In this document: positions 44,641 to 55,697 of the stretch, in pieces
Position numbering within the stretch: position 1 is the stretch's first letter
How the letters are laid out: the number at the start of each line of letters is the position of its first letter
Assembly (NCBI GenBank): GCA_023910605.1
Contig: JAAVVV010000001.1
Coordinates: forward strand, 1,788,698-1,852,697
Direction of reading: 5' to 3'
DNA from: Bosea sp. (in: a-proteobacteria)
Lineage (GTDB): Bacteria > Pseudomonadota > Alphaproteobacteria > Rhizobiales > Beijerinckiaceae
Length of the DNA stretch: 64,000 nt
Translations under genes and position numbers: made by a program
Notes under the pieces: model-generated
The model's input: the letters and a program-made list of their open reading frames with translations, nothing else
The model's database searches: none
What the model was told of the DNA's origin: nothing

Positions 44641-45066
44641 TCACGCATCCGGCTTGAAATCCAGCGCCACGCCGTTGATGCAGTAGCGCAGGCCTGTCGG
44701 GGGCGGCCCGTCCGGGAAGACGTGGCCCAGATGCCCGCCGCAATTCGCGCAATGCACCTCCGTGCGGGTCATGCCCCAGCTGCGGTCCACCGTCGTGCCG
44801 ACCGAACCGGGCACAGGATCATTGAAGCTTGGCCATCCCGTGCCGCTCTCGAACTTGCGCTGGGCGACGAACAGGTCCTGCCCGCAGCCCGCGCAGGAGA
44901 AGGTGCCGGCGCGCTCCTCATGGTTGAGCGCGCAGCTTCCGGCCCGTTCGGTGCCATGGCCACGCAGCACCTCATACTGCTCGGGCGTCAGAAGATGCCG
45001 CCATTCGGCATCGGTGCGCTGGAAGGGGAAGGTCTCGACGGGTTTCTTCTGGCCGAAGATCGACAT
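44641..45066 (-). CDS. msrB: Peptide-methionine (R)-S-oxide reductase MsrB
   Basis: Reduces methionine-R-sulfoxide in proteins. 141 residues. Zinc is held by CAGC and CANC; GHLGHVFPDGPP and RYCINGVALDF carry the catalytic Cys and surrounding loop. No signal peptide, so cytosolic. It follows msrQ with 4 bp between, so they are probably co-transcribed. Confidence 0.95.
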   Translation of the reverse strand: MSIFGQKKPVETFPFQRTDAEWRHLLTPEQYEVLRGHGTERAGSCALNHEERAGTFSCAGCGQDLFVAQRKFESGTGWPSFNDPVPGSVGTTVDRSWGMTRTEVHCANCGGHLGHVFPDGPPPTGLRYCINGVALDFKPDA

Positions 45067-45070
45067 GGCA

Positions 45071-45955
45071 TCAGGCTCCTTGGGAAGGGGTGGATGAGCG
45101 GGCGAGGGCAGGCTGGCCGGCGAGGCCGCGCCCGCGCCGGGGCAGCGACCGAGCGCGGGCCGCCTGCAGCAGAACCATGGTCAGGCCGGCGGCGAGCACC
45201 CACCACGCCGGGCGGATGCTGAAGCTGAAATCGAGATTGGCCTCCAGCACGCGCAAGGCCATGACGCCGGTTCGCGCAGCATACCAGCCCGCCTCGATGA
45301 GGGCGGTGCCGAGGCCGCTGGCCAGCGCCAGAGAGATGAGGGCAAGCGCGCCTGCCTCCACGCTCCGCTTGCGCAGCGCACGGTAGCCCATCAGCCAGAG
45401 GAAGAACCCCGTCATCAGCACCGGCTGCGAGACATCGACCTTCGATTGCAGGAAGAAGTGAAGCAGGGCGAGCACGGTTATGCCGTAGACCAGCGCATGC
45501 AGCCGGTTCCAGCGCGCGCTGCCCATGCGCTTGATCATGGCGTCGGTGGAGGTCGCCCCCAGCACCGCAAGTCCCATTATCGCGACAAAGCCGATGGTGA
45601 GGTAAAACCGCAGGACGATCTCGCTCGCGACCTTGAGCATGTCGCCGCGCTGCTCGACCACGTAAAGGCCGAGGTGGACCAGCACATAGGCGAGCGCGGT
45701 CAGCCCGATCATGCGCCGCACCATGATGAGGCGCGGCCAGTTCGCGACGCTGCGCAGCGGCGTGACGAGCAGCGACAGCAGCAGGAAGCGCACCGCCCAG
45801 TCGCCTGTGTCGTGAATGGCGTAGGTCAGCGGCTTGGAGCCCAAAAGGCCGGCCGCGGTCTTGGCAAGCAGGAGCGCCATCGGCGTGATGCAGCCGATGA
45901 AGACGGCAAGTTTCAGCGCGGAGAAACGTCCCGCGCGATCGGTCCAGGCGAACAA
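45071..45955 (-). CDS. msrQ: MsrQ-like heme-binding membrane subunit
   Basis: A ~294-residue ferric-reductase-like membrane protein of the MsrQ (YedZ) family with six or more helices. Heme-ligand His are expected in [21 protein letters not shown] and [10 protein letters not shown]. MsrQ normally feeds electrons to periplasmic MsrP; no msrP is in this window. A TTG at 45955 (giving [11 protein letters not shown]) is preferred: GGGAG lies 7-8 bases upstream and homologs begin here. The frame stays open to a TTG at 46003. The C-terminal ~70 residues extend beyond the usual MsrQ length, with extra hydrophobic segments. Confidence 0.8.
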   Translation of the reverse strand: MFAWTDRAGRFSALKLAVFIGCITPMALLLAKTAAGLLGSKPLTYAIHDTGDWAVRFLLLSLLVTPLRSVANWPRLIMVRRMIGLTALAYVLVHLGLYVVEQRGDMLKVASEIVLRFYLTIGFVAIMGLAVLGATSTDAMIKRMGSARWNRLHALVYGITVLALLHFFLQSKVDVSQPVLMTGFFLWLMGYRALRKRSVEAGALALISLALASGLGTALIEAGWYAARTGVMALRVLEANLDFSFSIRPAWWVLAAGLTMVLLQAARARSLPRRGRGLAGQPALARSSTPSQGA

Positions 45956-46177
45956 GGGCACTCTCCCTTTTTTCGTGCCGTCTCCAGGATAGGCCCGCTC
46001 CAAGATAGGCCCGTCGCCTTTCTTGTGACAGATGCCGGGGCGTCACGAGAGGGTGAAATGACACACCCGATGCCGTCCTCCCGCACATCCGTGTCCTGCG
46101 GGATGCGCGGAGGTGGCCGCTTTCCCTCGCCGCGCAATCTCGCTAGACCCGGAATGCTTGACGAAAGGTGCTGGCCG

Positions 46178-46924
46178 ATGCGGTTGCGACTGGGCGTTAA
46201 CATCGATCACGTCGCGACCGTGCGCAATGCGCGGGGCGGGCGCCTGCCCGATCCGGTGCGGGCGGCGCATCTGGCCGTGGCCGCCGGCGCTGACGGCATC
46301 ACGGCCCATCTGCGCGAGGATCGTCGCCATATCCGCGATGACGATATGGAGCGGCTGGCGCGCGAACTCACAGTGCCGCTCAACTTCGAGATGGGCGCCA
46401 CCGAAGAGATGATGGCCCTCGCCGAACGCCTGAAGCCGCACGCCGCCTGCCTCGTTCCCGAAAAGCGTTCCGAACGCACCACCGAAGGCGGGCTTGACGT
46501 GGTCGGCCAGCGGGCCATCCTCGCCCCCGCCATCAGGCGCCTTGAGGCCGCAGGCTCGCGCGTGTCCCTGTTCATCGAGCCCGACGCGGCGCCGATCGCC
46601 ATGTCGGCCGAGCTTGGCGTGCCGGTGGTGGAACTGCACACGGGCGCCTGGTGCCATGCCGTCGCCGAGGGCGACAACACCCGCGCGGCTGCGGAACTCG
46701 CCCGGCTGCGCGAAGGCGCGCGCATCGCCGCTGGCCACGGGCTGGAGGTTCATGCCGGCCACGGGCTTGACTATGGCGCCGCCCGCATCCTTGGCGCCGT
46801 GCCCGAATTCGTCGAGTTCAACATCGGCCATTTCCTGATGGGCGAGGCGATCTTCCTCGGCCTTGAAGGCGCCATCCGCCGCATGCGCGCGGCGATGGAT
46901 CAGGGCAGGGCTTCGGGCGCATGA
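46178..46924 (+). CDS. pdxJ: Pyridoxine 5'-phosphate synthase
   Basis: Final ring-closing step of vitamin B6 synthesis from deoxyxylulose 5-phosphate. 248 residues: [16 protein letters not shown] at the start, [26 protein letters not shown] and HAGHGLDY are all family motifs. ATG at 46178. acpS follows with an ATGA overlap, a standard alphaproteobacterial pair. Confidence 0.96.
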   Translation: MRLRLGVNIDHVATVRNARGGRLPDPVRAAHLAVAAGADGITAHLREDRRHIRDDDMERLARELTVPLNFEMGATEEMMALAERLKPHAACLVPEKRSERTTEGGLDVVGQRAILAPAIRRLEAAGSRVSLFIEPDAAPIAMSAELGVPVVELHTGAWCHAVAEGDNTRAAAELARLREGARIAAGHGLEVHAGHGLDYGAARILGAVPEFVEFNIGHFLMGEAIFLGLEGAIRRMRAAMDQGRASGA

Positions 46925-47325
46925 TTCTGGGCGTCGGATCGGATCTGATCGACATCCGGCGTATCGAGCGCTCGCTGGAGCGCTTTGGCGAGCGCTTCAC
47001 CATGCGCATCTTCACCGGGGGCGAGCGCGCGCGCTCCGAGCGCAAGGCCACGCGCGCCGCCTCCTACGCCAAGCGCTTCGCCGCCAAGGAAGCCTGCGCC
47101 AAGGCGCTCGGAACCGGCCTGAGCCAGGGCGTGTTCTGGCGCGACATGGAAGTGGTCAACCTGCGCAGCGGCCAGCCCACCATGCGCCTGACGGGCGGCG
47201 CGGCGCGGCGGCTTGCGCAGATGCTGCCGGAGGGCCATGAGGCGTTCATCCACGTTTCGCTCACCGATGAGGTTTCGATTGCCCAGGCCTTTGTCGTCAT
47301 CGAGGCGCGTCTGGCCGGCTCTTGA
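46921..47325 (+). CDS. acpS: Holo-[acyl-carrier-protein] synthase
   Basis: Transfers phosphopantetheine from CoA to acyl carrier protein. 134 residues; Mg-binding Asp in [13 protein letters not shown] and Glu in [14 protein letters not shown]. Start overlaps the pdxJ stop by 4 bp, so the two are translationally coupled. Confidence 0.95.
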   Translation: MILGVGSDLIDIRRIERSLERFGERFTMRIFTGGERARSERKATRAASYAKRFAAKEACAKALGTGLSQGVFWRDMEVVNLRSGQPTMRLTGGAARRLAQMLPEGHEAFIHVSLTDEVSIAQAFVVIEARLAGS

Positions 47326-47437
47326 AGCAGACATCGGGGCATGCGCATTTCCCCGCCCTTGCCTTGCCCTTGTCGATCGTTAACGTATGCGTCGAACTCC
47401 CGACAGGCTTGACTGCTTCGACGACCAGAGGCCGCTA

Positions 47438-48187
47438 TTGACTCGTCCCATCCGGGAAGCTCCGCAGTTCTACCTCACCGCTCCTTCGCCCTGCCCCTAT
47501 CTGCCGGGGCGCGAGGAGCGGAAGGTGTTCACGCATCTGGTGGGCAACCGGGCGCGGGAGCTCAATGACCTGCTCACCCATGGCGGCTTCCGCCGTTCGC
47601 AGACCATTGCCTACCGGCCCGCCTGCGAGACCTGCCGCGCCTGCATCTCCGTGCGCGTGCTGGTCAATGAATTCGGCTTGGGCCGCACGCAGCGCCGCAC
47701 CATGGCGCTGAACGCCGACATCATCGGCGCGACGGGGCCGAACAAGCCGAGTTCCGAGCAGTATTCGCTATTCCGCCGCTATCTCGACCATCGCCACCCA
47801 GAAGGCGGCATGGCCGAGATGACCGTGCTCGACTACGCCATGATGGTCGAGGACAGCCATGTCGAGACCAATGTCATCGAGTATCGCAAGCGCGGCCCTG
47901 ACACCTTCGCCACGGGGCGCGGCGCGGGTGACCTCATCGCCATGGCGCTCAGCGACCGCATGGCCGACGGGCTGTCGATGGTCTATTCATTCTACGATCC
48001 GGCCATGTCCGACCGCTCGCTCGGCACCTTCATGATTCTCGATCACATCGAGCGTGCCCGCAAGCTCGGTCTGCCTTATCTGTATCTCGGCTACTGGGTG
48101 CGCGGCTCGCACAAGATGGACTACAAGTCGCGCTATCTGCCGCAGGAGCGCCTGATGGGCAGGGGCTGGGAACGCATCGAACGCTGA
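47438..48187 (+). CDS. bpt: Aspartate/glutamate leucyltransferase (Bpt)
   Basis: N-end-rule enzyme that adds Leu to N-terminal Asp or Glu, marking proteins for ClpS-ClpAP. About 249 residues. Motifs: [36 protein letters not shown], and [16 protein letters not shown]. The TTG at 47438 is chosen since AGAGG ends 6 bases before it and homologs start here; the frame is open back to an ATG at 47387. Confidence 0.93.
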   Translation: MTRPIREAPQFYLTAPSPCPYLPGREERKVFTHLVGNRARELNDLLTHGGFRRSQTIAYRPACETCRACISVRVLVNEFGLGRTQRRTMALNADIIGATGPNKPSSEQYSLFRRYLDHRHPEGGMAEMTVLDYAMMVEDSHVETNVIEYRKRGPDTFATGRGAGDLIAMALSDRMADGLSMVYSFYDPAMSDRSLGTFMILDHIERARKLGLPYLYLGYWVRGSHKMDYKSRYLPQERLMGRGWERIER

Positions 48188-48280
48188 GCCGCATGAGGAT
48201 TTCGAGACCGGACACCGCGAAAAACTCAACTGCGCTTCACCTGCTCGCAAAACGCCGCAATCTTCGTTATCGTCTTGCGC

Positions 48281-48865
48281 ATGACATCGCGCGTCCTTGC
48301 CCTTGCCGCCACGGCCGCCGCCGTTCTGGCCGCCGCCAACCCTGCCTTCGCCATTCAGGAGGTGACCCTCGGCGCGCGCGCTCCGAGCTTTGCATCAGGC
48401 CCGATGGCAAGCCTCGGCTGGCAGGATCTGCCGATGCCGGGCTCCCCGCTCAGCTTCTCGGGCGGCGCCGCAGCGCGCGATCCGCGCCAGTGGGCCTTCT
48501 CCGGCGGCGAGACGGTGAGGATCGGCTCGTTCCTGTTCAACACGACCTCCGTGCCGAATTGGGCACCTGGCAACGCTGGAGCTTTCGGCTTCGCCTCTTC
48601 GCTGATCGGCTCGCGCCGTTTCGAGCATTTCGGCTTCACCACTCAGGCGACGGCCGGCTTCATGGCGTCTGAAAACCTGATGTTCTACACCTCGGTCGGC
48701 CAGACCAGCTACCGCAACGCCCCGCCGGTCGTGCCCGTCGCCCCTGGCCTGTCTCTGATCGAGGCACCGTCAGGCCGCTCCGATGTCCGCGCCGGCTTCA
48801 AGATGGAACTGATGCCGGGCCTGACATTCGGCGCCGAGGCAGGGTTCAGCCAGCCGAGCAGATGA
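48281..48865 (+). CDS. Secreted protein of unknown function
   Basis: A 194-residue protein with a clear signal peptide (residues 1-24, MTSRVLALAATAAAVLAAAN, cut near AFAIQ). The mature part is rich in Gly, Ser and aromatic residues with alternating hydrophobic strands (SLGWQDLPMPGSPL, FGFTTQATAGFMASENLMFY), which suggests a small outer membrane or periplasmic beta structure. No family recognised. It is followed convergently by parC. Confidence 0.65.
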   Translation: MTSRVLALAATAAAVLAAANPAFAIQEVTLGARAPSFASGPMASLGWQDLPMPGSPLSFSGGAAARDPRQWAFSGGETVRIGSFLFNTTSVPNWAPGNAGAFGFASSLIGSRRFEHFGFTTQATAGFMASENLMFYTSVGQTSYRNAPPVVPVAPGLSLIEAPSGRSDVRAGFKMELMPGLTFGAEAGFSQPSR

Positions 48866-48931
48866 GCCTCGGGGCGTTCGGCATTCCTGAAAGCTTACCG
48901 GGCCTTTGAAGCTGCCGCGTAGAACGATGCC

Positions 48932-51178
48932 TTACCCGACAAACCGGTTGTTCTTCGGAAAGCCCTTCGGCGGCAGCCGCCCGGCTTCGGCGCGGGCGCC
49001 GATCCACTCGTCCAGCTCCGGCTTGCCGACGGTATAGGTGCGGCCATCGCTCGAGCGCCAGGTCAGGCCATCGGCGAGCGTGAAGGACTTGGCGTCCGCG
49101 ATGCCGCCATCCTTGTATTTCTGCAAGCGCACGCCCTTGCCGCGCCCCATCTCGGGCACCTGCGCCAGCGGGAAGCACAGCAGCTTCCTGTTCTCGCCGA
49201 TGACGGCGATGTGATCGCCCGAGACAGCCAGCGCGAACACGCAGGTGAGCCCGTCGTCGAGGTTCATCACCTGCTTGCCCTTGCGCGTGTTGGCCACGAT
49301 GTCGTCGGCCGGCGCGATGAAGCCGCGCCCGTCGCTGGAGGCGAACAGCAGCTTGACGCCAGCCTTGAAGGGGAAGGCCGCGATGAAGTCGGCGCTTTCC
49401 TCAAGGTCGATGGACAGGCGGATCGGGTCGCCGAAGCCGCGGCCGCCCGGCAGCTTCGAGGCATCGAGCGTGAAGACCTTGCCATTGTCGCAGATCACCA
49501 GAACGCGCGCGGTCGTCTCGGTGAAAAAGGAGAACTTCAGGCTGTCATCGCCCTTCCATGTCAGCGAGGCGAGGTCCTGGACATGGCCCTTGAGCGCCCG
49601 GATCCAGCCCTTGCGCGACACCACCACCGTGATGGGCTCGCGCTCCACCATGGCTTCATTGAGGTCGATGTCGAGGGTTTCCGGCGCTTCGGCGAACTGC
49701 GTGCGGCGCTTGCCGATTGCGGTCTCCGGCCCAAAGGTCTTGCGCACCTGGCGGATGTCCCAGGCCACTGTCTTCCACTGCTTGTCGTCCGACCCCAGAA
49801 GGCCCTCGATCTGGGCCTTCTCCTCGGTCAGGGCGTCAAGCTCCTTCCTGAGCTCCATTTCCTCGAGCTTGCGCAGCGAGCGCAGCCGGGTGTCGAGAAT
49901 GGCGTTGGCCTGCACCTCGGTGAGCTCGAATACGCGCATCAGCTCGACCTTGGGCTCGTCCTCCTCGCGGATGATCCGGATCACGCGGTCTAGATCCAGA
50001 TAGACAATGAGCATGCCGCGCACGATTTCGAGGCGCTTCTCGATCTGGCCCAGGCGGTGGCGCGAGCGGCGCAGCAGCACGTCGCGGCGATGGTTGAGCC
50101 ACTCGCGCAACGCCTCGGTGAGGTTGAGCACGCGCGGCGCGATCCCGCCCGTCAACACGTTCATGTTGAGCGGGATGCGGCTCTCCAGCGCCGTGAGCCT
50201 GAACAGCGTTTCCATCATAAGCCCGGCATCGACATGCCGCGCCCTGGGCTCGAACACGATGCGGACGTCCTCTGCCGACTCATCGCGCATATCGGCGACC
50301 AGCGGCAGCTCCTTGTCCTGCAGCAGCTCGGCGATCTGCTCGATCATCGGCCCCTTCGAGACGAGATAGGGGATTTCGGTGACAACCGCGACCCAGGTGC
50401 CCCGGCCGCTCTCCTCCTTGTGCCATCTCGCGCGCGTGCGAAAGGCGCCGCGGCCGGTGCGGTAAGCCTCCGCGATCGAGGCGCGCGGCTCGACGATGAT
50501 TCCGCCGGTCGGAAAATCCGGGCCCGGCACGAAGGTCAGAAGCTGCTCGGGCGTCGCGGTCGGGTTCTGGATGAGGTAGAGAGCAGCGTCGCACAGCTCG
50601 GCTGCATTGTGTGGCGGAATAGACGTCGCCATGCCGACCGCGATGCCCTGCGAGCCATTGGCCAGAAGGTTGGGGAAGGCCGCCGGCAACACCACCGGCT
50701 CCTCGTCCTCACCATTGTAGGTTTCGCGGAAATCGACGGCGTCCTCATCGATGCCTTCGAGCAGCAGCCGCGCCACCTCCGTCATGCGCGCTTCTGTGTA
50801 GCGGTATGCGGCGGCGTTATCGCCGTCGATGTTGCCGAAATTGCCTTGGCCGTCGATGAGTGGATAGCGCTGCGCGAAATCCTGCGCGAGCCGGACGAGC
50901 GCGTCATAGACAGCCTGGTCGCCATGGGGATGGAACTTGCCGATGACGTCGCCGACGATGCGGGCGCATTTCTTGTAACCCTGGCCGGGATCGAGCTTGA
51001 GCAGCCGCATCGCGTGCAGCACGCGCCGATGCACCGGCTTGAGGCCGTCGCGGGCGTCGGGCAGCGCACGATGCATGATGGTCGAGAGCGCATAGGCCAG
51101 ATAGCGCTCTTCCAGCGCCGATTTCAGGTCGATCGATTCGACGCCCTCGGGGGAGGGCGGGTCAACTGGCTTGCCCAT
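48932..51178 (-). CDS. parC: DNA topoisomerase IV subunit A
   Basis: Decatenates replicated chromosomes with ParE (topoisomerase). 748 residues; catalytic Tyr is in [11 protein letters not shown], with [20 protein letters not shown] and [17 protein letters not shown] upstream (quinolone-resistance region; it reads normally). C-terminal beta-pinwheel repeats (for example [19 protein letters not shown]) show it is topo IV/gyrase A-type; the length and divergent tail favour ParC. ATG 51178 with AGGAG ~11 bases upstream; a GTG at 51190 is also in frame. Confidence 0.93.
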   Translation of the reverse strand: MGKPVDPPSPEGVESIDLKSALEERYLAYALSTIMHRALPDARDGLKPVHRRVLHAMRLLKLDPGQGYKKCARIVGDVIGKFHPHGDQAVYDALVRLAQDFAQRYPLIDGQGNFGNIDGDNAAAYRYTEARMTEVARLLLEGIDEDAVDFRETYNGEDEEPVVLPAAFPNLLANGSQGIAVGMATSIPPHNAAELCDAALYLIQNPTATPEQLLTFVPGPDFPTGGIIVEPRASIAEAYRTGRGAFRTRARWHKEESGRGTWVAVVTEIPYLVSKGPMIEQIAELLQDKELPLVADMRDESAEDVRIVFEPRARHVDAGLMMETLFRLTALESRIPLNMNVLTGGIAPRVLNLTEALREWLNHRRDVLLRRSRHRLGQIEKRLEIVRGMLIVYLDLDRVIRIIREEDEPKVELMRVFELTEVQANAILDTRLRSLRKLEEMELRKELDALTEEKAQIEGLLGSDDKQWKTVAWDIRQVRKTFGPETAIGKRRTQFAEAPETLDIDLNEAMVEREPITVVVSRKGWIRALKGHVQDLASLTWKGDDSLKFSFFTETTARVLVICDNGKVFTLDASKLPGGRGFGDPIRLSIDLEESADFIAAFPFKAGVKLLFASSDGRGFIAPADDIVANTRKGKQVMNLDDGLTCVFALAVSGDHIAVIGENRKLLCFPLAQVPEMGRGKGVRLQKYKDGGIADAKSFTLADGLTWRSSDGRTYTVGKPELDEWIGARAEAGRLPPKGFPKNNRFVG

Positions 51179-51471
51179 GGGGGGACGCACTCCTGCGGCG
51201 CGCCGTCGCGCCGTCGCCGATTCGCGAACGGTACTCTACAGGCTTTGCCGGGCGCGGGCACGACCGCGCGAATGCCGCTACGTCAACGATTATTCCAGGT
51301 ATATCAACGCGATGAAATGTGCCGGGAGCGAGAGGCATCGCCACATTCTCGCCACATGAACAGGACTTTAACACGGACGCGGTTGTTGCCGCCTCCTGCT
51401 TCGCCGTGTCGCAAGCGCCTCAAAGGCGCCACGAGCGGCGGCGAGGATGGCGCGGAATCAGTGATGAAAGG

Positions 51472-52260
51472 ATGTTGATGTCGGCCAAGCTCCTCCTTCT
51501 CCTGGGCGTCTCGACGGTGTCGCTGCTCGCGGCCACGCAGTGCGCGCGGGCGTTAGAGGTGACGTCCTCGGTCTGGGAGCGCTTCACGCTCGACCAGGGC
51601 CAGACAGCTGGCCTGAGCCTGCGCGGCTACCGCACGCCGCAGTTCGCCCCCTCGCTCACACCGCTTGTCGGCCTCAACTACGAGAACGCGCAGGCCGCCA
51701 CCGCCGTTCGAGGCGCCTGGATGGAAGCGGCCCGCATGGGCTCGTTCAGCATGGGCCCTGTGCTTGCGGTGGATCGCACGCTCGCGCTTTCGACCCGCGG
51801 CGCGTCTGCCGGCCTCGATGCCCAGAATGCCGCCCGCTATGGCGCCTTCCTGGCCTACACTGCGCAGGGGCAGGAGGTGGGCCGGCTTTCCCTCACCACA
51901 GGCCGCCTCGGCGGTCTGGACATCAAGCTCAGCCGGTCTTTCAAGCTGACAGACAACCTGTCTCTCGACATTGGCCCCACCATCTCGCTCGGCTCCTTCG
52001 AGCGCTTCGGCTACGCACAGGCGGCAGTTGCGGCGCAATCCCTCTCGCCGGCGGCGTCCTACGGCCCTGACAGGGCGCAGCTCGGGGCCTTCGGCCTCGC
52101 CACGGCCATCGAGAGCCGCATCAGCGAGCGGACCGTGGCGCGCATGTTCGCCGATTATGCGCGCATCGAGGCGCAGCGCGGCCTGGGCGTCGGCGCAGGG
52201 CTGCAGGGGCGCGACCGTGTGGACCTTGGCTTTTCGCTCACCACCACAATCGGGCAGTGA
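51472..52260 (+). CDS. Secreted, probably beta-barrel, protein of unknown function
   Basis: A 262-residue protein: signal peptide MLMSAKLLLLLGVSTVSLLA (cut near ARALE), then a mature part with amphipathic strands (GPVLAVDRTLALSTRG, IKLSRSFKLTDNLSLDIG, RVDLGFSLTTTIGQ), suggesting an outer membrane or periplasmic barrel. Start at the first of two close ATG codons (51472, 51478); GAAAGG precedes. No family recognised; MipA/OmpV-like is a weak possibility. Ends 9 bp from the convergent recO. Confidence 0.65.
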   Translation: MLMSAKLLLLLGVSTVSLLAATQCARALEVTSSVWERFTLDQGQTAGLSLRGYRTPQFAPSLTPLVGLNYENAQAATAVRGAWMEAARMGSFSMGPVLAVDRTLALSTRGASAGLDAQNAARYGAFLAYTAQGQEVGRLSLTTGRLGGLDIKLSRSFKLTDNLSLDIGPTISLGSFERFGYAQAAVAAQSLSPAASYGPDRAQLGAFGLATAIESRISERTVARMFADYARIEAQRGLGVGAGLQGRDRVDLGFSLTTTIGQ

Positions 52261-52269
52261 GCCTCCTGC

Positions 52270-52992
52270 TCACTTGAGCGCAGCTGCGATGAAGGCTGCC
52301 CTCTCGTCGGGCATCGCCAGCCCTCTCGGATCATAGACATCGCGCCGCAGGAAATGCCCCGTGAGGCCGAAGCCCTGGCGCGTCTGCTCATGGCTGATGC
52401 TGTCGCCAAGAAAGCCGTCCCGCACGAAGGCAGGCAGCGGCAGCAGCCGGTCCGCATAGGGCTCGCCCGCCTTGGCCGAGACGGCGCGGCCGGATTTGGG
52501 TGAGACATGGACGAGTTCCTGCGTCGCCCCCGTCACCGCGCAGACCGCGAGATCGAGCCCGAACCCCAGCTCCGCCAGCAGCGCCAATTCAAGGCGCACG
52601 ATCAGCGGCGCGGCGATGCGCGGCGTGTCGAGATGCTCCAGCACGACCAGCAGCGCTTCATAAAGGCTTTCATGCGGGTCGCGCTCGGGCAGGAGCCGGA
52701 TGAGGGCCGCAACATGGCCGAGCCCGTAGAGCGAGGCTGCGCAGCCCAGAAGCGTCCCCGCCCGCAAGGCCAGCGGCTCGACCGCGAACTGGCCCAGATG
52801 CTCGTCGAGCCGTGCCCGCCAGGTCAGGCTCACGCCATTGCCCGGCTGGAGGGTGGCCCGCATCCGGCTTGACCGGCCGCCACGCACGAGGCCCTGATGC
52901 CGGCCATGGCCGCGCGTCATGGCCTCGAGAATGACCGAGCTCTCGCCATGGCGCCGCACGCCCAGGATCACGCCCTCGTCCGTCCACTCCAT
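52270..52992 (-). CDS. recO: DNA repair protein RecO
   Basis: Loads RecA with RecR in the RecFOR pathway. 240 residues; N-terminal OB fold ([38 protein letters not shown]) and C-terminal helical domain ([27 protein letters not shown]). The Cys of the usual zinc site are mostly absent (only CAVTGAT is left), as in other alphaproteobacterial RecO. Confidence 0.93.
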   Translation of the reverse strand: MEWTDEGVILGVRRHGESSVILEAMTRGHGRHQGLVRGGRSSRMRATLQPGNGVSLTWRARLDEHLGQFAVEPLALRAGTLLGCAASLYGLGHVAALIRLLPERDPHESLYEALLVVLEHLDTPRIAAPLIVRLELALLAELGFGLDLAVCAVTGATQELVHVSPKSGRAVSAKAGEPYADRLLPLPAFVRDGFLGDSISHEQTRQGFGLTGHFLRRDVYDPRGLAMPDERAAFIAAALK

Positions 52993-53167
52993 CGGCCTGT
53001 TGTGGCGGCGCCGACGGCGCGGCGCAAGGCGTGGCCCCACGGAACTCGCCCCGCAAACCCCTGGCGCGGCTGATCGCGCTGCATGATGGCCGGACCCGTG
53101 ATCGTTGCTCATGGGGCACGCATCGGGTAGACCCGCGCATCGGACACCGAAAATCATCGAGGCGCGC

Positions 53168-53935
53168 GTGAGCGACGAGGCTAAGCTGCAGGGCAAGAAC
53201 AAGGACGAAGGCGGCTTCATGGAGACCGTGAAGGTCATCGTGCAGGCGCTGCTGATCGCCCTCGTCATCCGCACCTTCCTGTTCCAGCCCTTCAATATCC
53301 CGTCAGGCTCGCTGATCCCCACGCTGCTGATCGGCGATTATCTCTTCGTCTCGAAATACACCTACGGCTATTCGAAGCACTCGGCGCCTTTCAGCCCCGA
53401 TCTTTTCGCCGGCCGCGTATGGGGCGCCGAGCCCAGGCGTGGCGACATTGCGGTTTTCAAGCTGCCGAAGGACAATTCCACCGACTATATCAAGCGCGTG
53501 ATCGGCCTGCCTGGCGACCGCATCCAGCTCGTCGACGGCATCGTCCACATCAACAACGCGCCCGTGGTCCGCGAGCGCATCGCCGATTTCGAGACGACCG
53601 ATGCCTGGGGGCGCATGCAGCGCGTCGCGCAATATCGCGAGACGCTGCCGGGCGGGGTCAGCCATGTCATCATCGAGCGCGATGGCGATCGCGGCTACTG
53701 GGACAACACGCGCGTCTACACCGTCCCGGCCGGTCACTACTTCATGATGGGCGATAATCGCGACAACTCGACCGACAGCCGCGACGAGCAGTCGGTCGGT
53801 CCCGTGCCTTTCGAGAACTTCGTCGGCCGCGCCGAAGTGATCTTCTTCTCGATCGAGGAGGGCGAGTCCGCCTGGCAGATCTGGCGCTGGCCTGTCAGCG
53901 TGCGCTGGAGCCGCCTGTTCCAGCCCATCCGGTAA
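53168..53935 (+). CDS. lepB: Signal peptidase I
   Basis: Cleaves Sec signal peptides at the inner membrane. About 255 residues: one N-terminal membrane helix ([19 protein letters not shown]), catalytic Ser48 in [11 protein letters not shown] (Leu instead of the usual Met), catalytic Lys in [12 protein letters not shown], and [14 protein letters not shown]. The GTG at 53168 is preferred since GAGG lies 6 bases upstream. It starts the lepB-rnc-era operon. Confidence 0.95.
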   Translation: MSDEAKLQGKNKDEGGFMETVKVIVQALLIALVIRTFLFQPFNIPSGSLIPTLLIGDYLFVSKYTYGYSKHSAPFSPDLFAGRVWGAEPRRGDIAVFKLPKDNSTDYIKRVIGLPGDRIQLVDGIVHINNAPVVRERIADFETTDAWGRMQRVAQYRETLPGGVSHVIIERDGDRGYWDNTRVYTVPAGHYFMMGDNRDNSTDSRDEQSVGPVPFENFVGRAEVIFFSIEEGESAWQIWRWPVSVRWSRLFQPIR

Positions 53936-53940
53936 GGGAC

Positions 53941-54660
53941 ATGGCGGCGCGGGCCAAACCTGATCTGGCGGATCTCGAGGCGAAGCTCGGCCATGTCTTC
54001 CTTGATCGTGGGCTGCTTGAGCGCGCGCTGACCCATATGAGCGCGGCGCCCCTCGACGCCAAGCGCACCGGCAGCTACCAGCGCCTCGAGTTTCTGGGAG
54101 ACCGGGTGCTGGGCATGTGCGTTGCGGAGTTGCTCTTCCGCACCTATCCTGCGGCTGAAGAGGGCGAATTGTCCCGCCGCCTCGCCGATCTGGTCCGCAA
54201 GGAAACCTGCGCCGACATGGCGATGGCCTGGGGCATCGGGCCTTACCTGCGCCTCGGCGACGGCGAAGCCTCGTCCGGCGCGCGCAAGAACCGGGCGATC
54301 CTGGCGGATGCCTGCGAGTCGGTGGTGGGGGCAGTGTTCCTCGATGGCGGCTATGATGCGGCCCGCAGGCTGCTCGATGCCGCGCTTGGCGCGCGCCTGC
54401 GCCAGACCAGCAAGCCGCAGCGCGATGCCAAGACCGCGCTGCAGGAATGGGCGCAAGGCCAGGGCCTGCCGACGCCGAGCTATGTCGAGGTGGGCCGCTC
54501 CGGCCCCGACCACGCGCCCGTGTTCAAGGTGGCGGCCCGTGTTCAGGGCCTGTCCGACGGCATTGGCGAGGGGCGCTCCAAGCGCCTCGCGGAACAGGTG
54601 GCGGCGGAGAACTTCCTGCGCCGCGAGGGATTATGGCAAGAGGGAGAGCCGAGGCTTTGA
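53941..54660 (+). CDS. rnc: Ribonuclease III
   Basis: Double-strand RNA endonuclease processing rRNA and regulatory RNAs. 239 residues: nuclease signature RLEFLGDRVLGM, metal-binding acidic residues in LADACESVVGAVFLDGG, and a C-terminal dsRNA-binding domain (DAKTALQEWAQGQ, KVAARVQGLSDG, GRSKRLAEQVAAENFL). 5 bp after lepB; its stop overlaps era. Confidence 0.96.
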   Translation: MAARAKPDLADLEAKLGHVFLDRGLLERALTHMSAAPLDAKRTGSYQRLEFLGDRVLGMCVAELLFRTYPAAEEGELSRRLADLVRKETCADMAMAWGIGPYLRLGDGEASSGARKNRAILADACESVVGAVFLDGGYDAARRLLDAALGARLRQTSKPQRDAKTALQEWAQGQGLPTPSYVEVGRSGPDHAPVFKVAARVQGLSDGIGEGRSKRLAEQVAAENFLRREGLWQEGEPRL

Positions 54661-55604
54661 GCGAAACAACCGGACCGGGGCCGACGGGCCGCATGGAATC
54701 GCGCGAAGGCATGCGTGCGGGCTTCGTCGCGCTCATCGGCGCGCCCAATGCCGGCAAGTCCACGTTGCTGAACCAGCTCGTGGGCGCCAAGGTCTCGATC
54801 GTCTCACGCAAGGTGCAGACCACGCGCACACAGGTGCGCGGCATCGCCATGGCCGGGTCGTCGCAGATCGTGTTCGTCGACACGCCCGGCATCTTCCGTC
54901 CCAGGCGGCGGCTTGACCGCGCCATGGTCACCTCGGCCTGGGGCGGCGCCACCGACGCCGATCTTGTCGGCGTGCTGATCGACGTGGCCCGGCACAAGGA
55001 TCCCGAAACGCTGGAGCTTCTCGCCCGTCTCGCCGAGATTCCGCAGCCCAGGTTCCTCGTGCTGAACAAGGTCGACACGCTCAAGGACAAGTCCGCGCTC
55101 TTCGACATCAGCACGGGCCTCAACGGGAAGGCGGCGTTCGAGACGACATTCATGATCTCGGCGCTGTCGGGATCGGGCGTCAAGGCGATGCTCGACTGGC
55201 TCGCCGCGCGCGTTCCGGCTGGCCCCTGGCTCTACCCGGAAGATCAGGTGTCGGACGCTCCGCTGCGCTTCCTCGCCGCCGAGATCACGCGCGAGAAGAT
55301 GTATGAGCGCCTGCATGACGAGCTGCCCTATCGCTCCACCGTGGAGACCGAAAGCTGGCAACAGAAGCCCGATGGCTCCGTGCGCATCGAGCAGACGATC
55401 TTCGTGGAGCGCGAAAGCCAGCGCAAGATCGTGCTCGGCAAGAACGGAGCCACCATCAAGTCCATCGGGCAGTCCGCCCGCAAGGACATCGCGGAGGCGG
55501 CCGAGGCGACGGTGCATCTCTTCCTCTTCGTCAAGGTGCGCGAGGACTGGGGCAACGATCCCGCCCGCTACCGCGAGATGGGCCTCGATTTCCCGCAGGG
55601 CTGA
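54657..55604 (+). CDS. era: GTPase Era
   Basis: GTPase that binds 16S rRNA during 30S assembly. About 315 residues. G1 GAPNAGKST, G3 DTPG, G4 NKVD, and a C-terminal KH domain (QRKIVLGKNGATIKSIG). The TTG at 54657 is inferred: it overlaps the rnc stop (TTGA) and has GAGGGAGAG 8-16 bases upstream. An ATG at 54708 is the next in-frame alternative with a shorter N-terminus. Confidence 0.93.
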   Translation: MSETTGPGPTGRMESREGMRAGFVALIGAPNAGKSTLLNQLVGAKVSIVSRKVQTTRTQVRGIAMAGSSQIVFVDTPGIFRPRRRLDRAMVTSAWGGATDADLVGVLIDVARHKDPETLELLARLAEIPQPRFLVLNKVDTLKDKSALFDISTGLNGKAAFETTFMISALSGSGVKAMLDWLAARVPAGPWLYPEDQVSDAPLRFLAAEITREKMYERLHDELPYRSTVETESWQQKPDGSVRIEQTIFVERESQRKIVLGKNGATIKSIGQSARKDIAEAAEATVHLFLFVKVREDWGNDPARYREMGLDFPQG

Positions 55605-55697
55605 GCGGAGCCGAACGGCGCCCGCTGGCGTGCAGCGCATGGATGTCCTGGGGCTAACGCGGATGCGCGCAGCCCCGATCCGCGCTATCTGGCAGGC

